Source: a virus. Taken from it: 64,000 nucleotides of DNA. Positions 60,114-64,000 of this stretch are shown piece by piece. Position 1 is the stretch's first letter; every line of letters starts with the position of its first letter. A program made the translations under genes and the position numbers. Location of the stretch: positions 1 through 64,000 of IMG/VR virus record IMGVR_UViG_3300031754_000003; one strand, 5' to 3'. The notes beneath the pieces are model-generated. The model searched no databases, was not told the origin of the DNA, and saw only the letters and a program-made list of their open reading frames with translations.

Positions 60114-60576
60114 TCAGTTTGAACCGGGCCTCGATCATCTGCGCCATCTGATCCCGTCTTAAAGAGTGTTCGACGCGGATCGGATTGTCCTTGTCACCGG
60201 AAATCCTCCACACGTCGCGCCAATTCTCGGGATCTCGGTTCTTCAGCCAAAAAATACACGCCACCGTCTCCGGAGGAAGATGCTCCACATAATCAACGAC
60301 CACGGGACCATCCTTCGATGGCACCACTTTCTGAGTCTGATGGCTGTAGCCGGTTGCCCGCGCCCACAACCGGCTCTCCACAATCTTCGTAGACTCAGCC
60401 CTGCTCAACTTCAGCGCAGCCGCAAACTCCGGGTAACGGACCTTCCAATGACCAATCGTCTTATCCGTAACCCCGAAGAACTGTCCCAATTCAGCGTCCG
60501 TCGCCCCCAGGATCTGACGGATCTTCCGAGCCTGCTCCGGGAATTCCGGTTTGTAAACTTTCTCCGTCTTCGGCAT
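60088..60576 (-). CDS. terS: Terminase small subunit
   Basis: 162 residues from ATG 60576. HTH at about 27-55: QILGATDAELGQFFGVTDKT and GHWKVRYPEFAAAL, typical of DNA-recognising small subunits. Then a helical/beta oligomerisation part (ESRLWARATGYSHQTQKVV) and C-terminal helix. Overlaps the large subunit, in the usual order. The longer frame upstream is an overlap with the previous gene. Confidence 0.75.
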   Translation of the reverse strand: MPKTEKVYKPEFPEQARKIRQILGATDAELGQFFGVTDKTIGHWKVRYPEFAAALKLSRAESTKIVESRLWARATGYSHQTQKVVPSKDGPVVVDYVEHLPPETVACIFWLKNRDPENWRDVWRISGDKDNPIRVEHSLRRDQMAQMIEARFKLIDAPTSDS

Positions 60577-61088
60577 TACGGACCAGTGATCGTCGCCCCT
60601 TGGGGATTGAAGTCGCCAGTCTCCGCTACCGGAACCGGAACCACCGTCACCACCATCGGCGCCACCTGCGCCGGGCCAACATCCGGCGGCGCGCTCGTCC
60701 CCGTATAAGTGCAATTCGCCGCCGCCGTCGTTACCGAAACCCCATGGCAATGCCAAGTTATAAGGTCGGCATCCAAAGTGATCGTAACCGCCGGGCTGTC
60801 ACTCACCACAGCCCCATCTTGAGGCGGAGTCGTTTCGCTAAACGACAGCGTACCCGTCGCCGTTTGACCAACTTCCAATTCTAAAACACTCACCGTAACC
60901 TCCATCGGAACGGATTTCACAAGACCCGCCGGCGGGTTGAACATCCCAACCGACGGCGCCGCCACCAATTGCTGTAATGTCGCGTCAATCGCCGCTAGCT
61001 TCTGAAGGATCTGCTGTACTACCGAACTTATCGTCGCAGCCGAGATCTCCAAGGCCGCATCACGCACGCTCACAGCAAAAGACGGCAT
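60576..61088 (-). CDS. Small hypothetical protein with coiled-coil N-terminus and Ig-like C-terminus
   Basis: 170 residues from ATG 61088; ATG 61094 is also possible. Residues 5-45 are amphipathic (ALEISAATISSVVQQILQKL). Residues 62-165 form a beta-sandwich (VTVSVLELEVGQTATGTLSFS, VTITLDADLITWHCHGVSVT), related in style to the DUF-type Ig domains of phage surface proteins. Lies just upstream of terS, overlapping by 1 base. Confidence 0.5.
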   Translation of the reverse strand: MPSFAVSVRDAALEISAATISSVVQQILQKLAAIDATLQQLVAAPSVGMFNPPAGLVKSVPMEVTVSVLELEVGQTATGTLSFSETTPPQDGAVVSDSPAVTITLDADLITWHCHGVSVTTAAANCTYTGTSAPPDVGPAQVAPMVVTVVPVPVAETGDFNPQGATITGP

Positions 61089-61116
61089 ACCCATCTCGTA
61101 CCACGAGATCACTCTA

Positions 61117-61458
61117 CTAACAAGGTTTCGGTTTCGGAATGATCCCCTCCGGAGTCGCAATCGCCGGCGCCTTCCCACTCCCGCTGCACCGATCGCAAAA
61201 CTTCGGCCATGGCTCCGCAGGCACCCTCCCCAACCCCTTGCAGTCCGGACACTCGATCTGCAACTCTACGTGCCTCACTACTCCCTCCCTAAGAAAAGCG
61301 CCCCCCGGCGGCGTGGAGAGACTTATCTCCCTCAGGGGGCGCACCAGCAGACCATCCGCTGGATACAAATCCAAAACCTCCGCCGTCGAATTGCTCGGCA
61401 TCCCCCATATCACCTTGATCACCCTTCGTCCCTCGCTCGGTAAGCCTGCTGCCGACAT
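61117..61458 (-). CDS. DnaJ-type zinc-finger protein
   Basis: 113 residues from ATG 61458 inside the previous gene; an in-frame start at 61512 would be longer. C-terminal part has CPDCKGLGRVP and CDRCSGSGK (CxxCxGxG pairs, as in DnaJ). The N-terminal part (VIKVIWGMPSNSTAEVLDLYP) is a small mixed domain. Could recruit a host chaperone or bind nucleic acid. Start uncertain. Confidence 0.5.
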   Translation of the reverse strand: MSAAGLPSEGRRVIKVIWGMPSNSTAEVLDLYPADGLLVRPLREISLSTPPGGAFLREGVVRHVELQIECPDCKGLGRVPAEPWPKFCDRCSGSGKAPAIATPEGIIPKPKPC

Positions 61459-61844
61459 GCGTCCGAGCAATACACCGCTCGTGGGTGCCTCGGCACAAAC
61501 CCAACTCCACACCTAGCACAATTCCGCTCGGCAGGTTGCGTGACAGACTCATCAGGTTGCGTGACAGACTCATCAGGTTGCGTGACAGACTCGGCAGGTT
61601 GCGTGACACGACCAGGTTCGTCACGAACCCTCACCACCCCCGCGAGCCGCGCCGCAGCCCGTAGCTCATCACAGCATTCGATCACCGGAACCCCGCCGCG
61701 CATCACCGTCTTCGGCCGCGGTAGCTTCCCATCCCTGATCCTACACCCCCATTCGCACGAACAATCCCACCACCCGTTCCCTACCCCTCCGCAGAACAAA
61801 CACCGCGATACCTCCGCCCCATGAATCCCGCCAAAATGCGCCAA
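61419..61844 (-). CDS. Zinc-finger protein with internal 7-residue repeats (TTG start)
   Basis: 141 residues from TTG 61844. N-terminal CLFCGGVGNGWWDCSCEWGC (15-34) and C-terminal CARCGVGFVPRHPRAVYCSD (near 110-129) are both Cys-rich fingers; the second looks like a small C4 finger of phage regulators. Between them lies a run of four copies of S-V-T-Q-P-x-E, encoded by a 21-base tandem repeat at 61532-61612. First (upstream-most) gene before terminase genes. Confidence 0.55.
   Translation of the reverse strand: MAHFGGIHGAEVSRCLFCGGVGNGWWDCSCEWGCRIRDGKLPRPKTVMRGGVPVIECCDELRAAARLAGVVRVRDEPGRVTQPAESVTQPDESVTQPDESVTQPAERNCARCGVGFVPRHPRAVYCSDACRQQAYRARDEG
61532..61612. repeat. 21-base tandem repeat, about four copies
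   Basis: Unit CAGGTTGCGTGACAGACTCA plus T. Copies at 61532-61552, 61553-61573, 61574-61594 and a partial at 61595-61612, almost identical. It lies in frame inside the zinc-finger gene (7 residues per unit) and so does not disrupt coding. Copy number could vary between relatives. Not CRISPR: there are no spacers. Confidence 0.85.
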
Positions 61845-62089
61845 TTCCTAAGCCTTTCTACCCAAACCACATACACTAACCAAAACCTAACACCGCTCCG
61901 CAAAATCCCCAAAAATTTTCAAAAATCTGAGTCGCGACACACAGGCGGGGGACGTCGATGGAGCGGGAGAGCCCACGATTGCCCCCTCCCCCCGGCACTC
62001 CGCCCTCGCGGCCAAAAACTAGGGACAGGCTAGAGACAATTTGGCCATCTCGCCACCTACGTGCTTGATATCGCTCGCTAAGGAACAGA
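61845..62089. other. Intergenic region, possible packaging site
   Basis: 245 bases without a convincing gene. It has an AT-rich part (CCCCAAAAATTTTCAAAAAT) and a G/C-skewed part (CCCCCTCCCCCCGGCACTCC). Position upstream of terminase genes would suit a pac or cos site, but no defined motif or repeat was found. Confidence 0.25.
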
Positions 62090-62446
62090 TTACGTGTCTG
62101 TTAGGCTTGATGCGCGCGTTTTCGTTTGCCGCTGCGCCCTGGTTTGTGTGTCCCTCTCCTCTTTCTTTATGTGTCGGCGTTTTTGGCATGCGTTTGTATC
62201 TGGCTCAGAGTCTCTTAGCGTTAGGGGGTAGGTGTTATGCTCATTTGGGCGGATTTTCGCTTCGGCTTGCATTTGGCGCATGGTCTCGCGGTCCTTGGCT
62301 TTGAGGATGAGCATGTGCGCTTGTTTGAGTGAGACGCATCCATCGCCATCGAGGCGTTCGATGCGCGCGGCTATGTCTGATAGCGTGTATCCTTGGCGTT
62401 GCAGATCAAGCGCATAGTCTTGACGCTCTTGGTGTATCTGTTTCAT
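62090..62446 (-). CDS. HTH-like regulatory protein
   Basis: 118 residues from ATG 62446 (ATGA overlap with the upstream gene). Residues 8-50 include a helix-turn-helix-like ALDLQRQGYTLSDIAARIERL, then a second helix SLKQAHMLILKAKDRETMRQM. The C-terminal half is basic and disordered (KKEERDTQTRAQRQTKTRA). Might be a DNA-binding regulator co-expressed with the next gene. Confidence 0.5.
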   Translation of the reverse strand: MKQIHQERQDYALDLQRQGYTLSDIAARIERLDGDGCVSLKQAHMLILKAKDRETMRQMQAEAKIRPNEHNTYPLTLRDSEPDTNACQKRRHIKKEERDTQTRAQRQTKTRASSLTDT

Positions 62447-62655
62447 TCTTCCGAGCATTGTTTCACCGCGAGTTCGACGACGTGGGGGAATTGGCAGATG
62501 GTCGCGAGTAGCACGTTTGCGGCTCGATCGGGCTTTCGTGAGCCGCGTTCCCATTGCGCGTAGGTGATCGTGATCAGACCGAATTTTCGGGCGAATTTAG
62601 CCTGAGATAAACGCATCTCTCGACGCTTGATATGAGCTGCTTCGATCGGCTCCAT
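62443..62655 (-). CDS. XRE-type HTH repressor
   Basis: 70 residues, a short XRE regulator: MRLSQAKFARKFGLITITYAQWERGSRKP (residues 14-42) is a clear HTH_3 core. The C-terminal LLATICQFPHVVELAV helix could dimerise. Heads a minus-strand pair with the HTH-like gene and faces the plus-strand early genes across a regulatory region. Confidence 0.7.
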   Translation of the reverse strand: MEPIEAAHIKRREMRLSQAKFARKFGLITITYAQWERGSRKPDRAANVLLATICQFPHVVELAVKQCSEE

Positions 62656-62957
62656 AAAGGCTGAGATAGCGCGTCGAAACCGCTATTCAACGGCACAATT
62701 TAGGGCTGTTTTGAGCACGATTCGGGAACATGCAGCAATTTGGCTCAGGGAATACGCGGGAGAACGTAGGATTCGTTCTCCGTGAGGTTCCCATAGGATT
62801 ATTTCTGATTGCGTTACGGACAAAGCGTCCTTATGTTCATGGTCGAGGGCGAGACGCGATCGCCAAACTGAATCGGGAAGGCCAGCAACCCAATGCAAAT
62901 GGCACTTAGGGTAGCGCCGTATGAGTCGGCGCCTGACGAGCTTAGGAGCGAAACCCT
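62656..62957. promoter_or_regulatory. Divergent regulatory region next to the XRE gene
   Basis: About 300 bases with no firm gene. An 8-bp inverted repeat (62759-62766 with 62774-62781) and a GGAC/GTCC repeat lie within it and may be operators. Plus strand: TTGCGT-N17-TATGTT is a possible promoter for the 62958 block. Minus strand: TTGAAT-N16-TATCTC is possible for the XRE gene. A 22-residue frame at 62893-62961 ends on the next start and could be a leader peptide. Promoter matches are weak. Confidence 0.4.
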
Positions 62958-63065
62958 ATGAACGATATTGCCTTCTACAGCAGCATCCTAGGACCGATGC
63001 TTATTATGATGGCGATCAGCGTTTATCGCGTCGTTCGCGACGCTCGATCGCGCATATGCACCTGA
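62958..63065 (+). CDS. Small membrane protein
   Basis: 35 residues from ATG 62958, with TAGGAGCG 10 bases upstream. Hydrophobic span IAFYSSILGPMLIMMAISVY, then a basic tail RVVRDARSRICT. First of the rightward block at the right end. Function unknown. Confidence 0.5.
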   Translation: MNDIAFYSSILGPMLIMMAISVYRVVRDARSRICT

Positions 63066-63076
63066 GGGAGTGGAAC

Positions 63077-63343
63077 ATGGTTGATACTACAACTGAAATC
63101 ACATTCGATGATGGCGATGCGCTCTGCGAAAACGTCTGGATTAACGGACATCTTATCGGCCGCATTTGGACTGATGGCGAGGGATGCGGCTATCAAGCCC
63201 GCGCAACGTCGAATATCTCCGGCTATTGGACGTCTATGACAACCGCATTTGAAACACGGACTAGCGCGTTACGTGCGCTCACGGCACAAGCTCGATTCGA
63301 GCGCGAACCGTATTTGCTCAGTGATGAAACCTATGAATTGTAA
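63077..63343 (+). CDS. Hypothetical protein
   Basis: 88 residues from ATG 63077, with GGGAGTGG upstream. Beta-rich, with VWINGHLIGRIWTDGEGCGYQARA and GYWTSMTTAFETRTSALRALTAQA, suggesting a small alpha+beta fold. No family recognised. Part of the right-end early block. Confidence 0.5.
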   Translation: MVDTTTEITFDDGDALCENVWINGHLIGRIWTDGEGCGYQARATSNISGYWTSMTTAFETRTSALRALTAQARFEREPYLLSDETYEL

Positions 63344-63391
63344 TCCCCTCATTCTTCGGTCGTAACCCATTCATTCAGAGAGGCAAATCAA

Positions 63392-63547
63392 ATGACGAGT
63401 GCAGGCGGTATTCCACAAGGTCGACCAAAATCACACAAGCTTTACGATCGTTCTGCCATAGGCAACGGTAGCGATGGCTTAGCGTCGCTTGGCGGAGGAG
63501 TTATAGCGGCGCTTGCTTTCCTAATCCTTTTCGCCTTAGCGCTTTAA
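63392..63547 (+). CDS. Small protein with C-terminal membrane segment
   Basis: 51 residues from ATG 63392. Polar N-terminus (MTSAGGIPQGRPKSHKLY) then a hydrophobic C-terminus (GVIAALAFLILFALAL), as in tail-anchored peptides. The stop TAA overlaps the possible ATT start of the next frame by one base. Confidence 0.5.
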   Translation: MTSAGGIPQGRPKSHKLYDRSAIGNGSDGLASLGGGVIAALAFLILFALAL

Positions 63548-63741
63548 TTCGGAAGGGCGAACAAGCCAGGCGAACCTATGAGGTATGGAAGCTAGATATT
63601 TCTGCTCCACATTCCTGCGTCTATTACGAAGGTTCGTGGTGCAATTTCTGGACATCCCCAGGACTATGGGATGATAGCGGCATGCCAACACATGCTATGA
63701 CGCTGACAGCAGAACTGCGTCGTCGCGGTCTAAATCGATAA
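63547..63741 (+). CDS. Hypothetical protein with possible ATT start
   Basis: 64 residues if started at ATT 63547, overlapping the previous stop as TAATT where TAATG would be expected. The sequence is coding in character (TYEVWKLDISAPHSCVYYEG, then WTSPGLWDDSGMPTHAMTL). No ATG, GTG or TTG occurs upstream in this frame; ATG 63690 would give only the last 17 residues. Either a real non-canonical start, a sequence error, or a decaying gene. Confidence 0.4.
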   Translation: MRKGEQARRTYEVWKLDISAPHSCVYYEGSWCNFWTSPGLWDDSGMPTHAMTLTAELRRRGLNR

Positions 63742-63768
63742 CCCCTAGCATTCGGGAGCGGAACCCAA

Positions 63769-64000
63769 ATGACAGACAAAATCACCTATGGCTTGCAGAT
63801 TTACACCAGGTATTCTCACGGCTGCCATCATGTGAGCGCGATGGTCATGCGTCGCGAGCATTCGGGTGATAGGCAGGATCAGCCGCTTGGCATATCGTCC
63901 GATGATCAATATCGCGCGTATCGGGATAACGAGCCGAAACACCTAGTTGGTCTTCAAATGCAGGGTCTCGGGATGGATGGGTTTGTCAGCGCAGAATATG
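63769..64000 (+). CDS. Hypothetical protein, 3' end cut by window edge
   Basis: At least 77 residues from ATG 63769; GGGAGCGG lies upstream. Begins MTDKITYGLQIYTRYSHGCH with mixed polar composition. The stop is outside the window. No family recognised. It continues the rightward block, so this block runs on beyond the window. Confidence 0.45.
   Translation, partial: MTDKITYGLQIYTRYSHGCHHVSAMVMRREHSGDRQDQPLGISSDDQYRAYRDNEPKHLVGLQMQGLGMDGFVSAEY

Noticed and set aside
61532-61612. CRISPR-like array
   Set aside because: Repeats are directly adjacent with no spacers and lie in frame inside a gene.
62683-62898. 71-residue minus-strand frame upstream of the XRE gene
   Set aside because: Starts only at TTG, lacks a ribosome site and overlaps inverted repeats; treated as regulatory DNA.

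Overview
The window is a 64 kb piece of a tailed double-stranded DNA phage (virus or prophage) with podovirus-type architecture. The head and tail genes resemble the Bordetella BPP-1 type: podoviral portal, Bbp16-like cement protein, adaptor and nozzle proteins, and T7-like internal virion proteins including a lytic transglycosylase. The host is probably an alphaproteobacterium: there is a full-length GcrA homologue and a GapR-like (DUF2312-like) protein, both families largely confined to that class. I see no integrase, DNA polymerase, RNA polymerase or tRNA gene. Two small HTH repressor-like genes are present, so lifestyle is undecided. Both window edges cut genes, so this is a slice of a larger replicon.

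Layout. 1-4.6 kb (+): endolysin fragment, holin-like protein, two small lipoproteins, two secreted proteins (one DUF4082) and a CAP-domain protein. 4.6-10.35 kb (-): early replication block with Cro-like HTH, GapR-like, ParB-like, Hjc-like nuclease and RepA-like helicase, ending in a region packed with inverted repeats that is probably a structured RNA. 10.35-10.45 kb: divergent promoter region. 10.45-16.9 kb (+): ERF annealase, YqaJ exonuclease, a ClpX-type zinc-finger fusion, an HNH protein, GcrA and several small proteins. 16.9-32.1 kb (-): fourteen accessory tail or surface genes, two of them large beta-helix proteins and most of the rest carrying Sec-type signal peptides. 32.2-61.8 kb (-): virion genes in the order ejection proteins, nozzle, three adaptor paralogues, a secreted fibre-like protein, small proteins, cement, capsid, scaffold, portal, terminase and two small zinc-finger genes. 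62.1-62.66 kb (-): two small HTH genes. 62.9-64 kb (+): small early-type genes.

How it fits together. ERF plus YqaJ make a Red-like recombination pair. RepA-like helicase, the ParB-like protein and the Hjc-like nuclease point to replication that recruits the host polymerase. GcrA, the GapR-like protein and the ClpX zinc-finger protein could tap into the alphaproteobacterial cell-cycle and proteolysis network.

The two strongest candidates for undescribed biology are (i) the 5.23-5.49 kb inverted-repeat region, which folds as about ten nearly end-to-end hairpins with a possible long-range 10-bp closing stem, and (ii) an exported protein set: about eighteen genes, most of them in the structural region, begin with a signal peptide or lipobox. 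Several small genes were found by direct reading, and two appear to use ATA or ATT as start codon.
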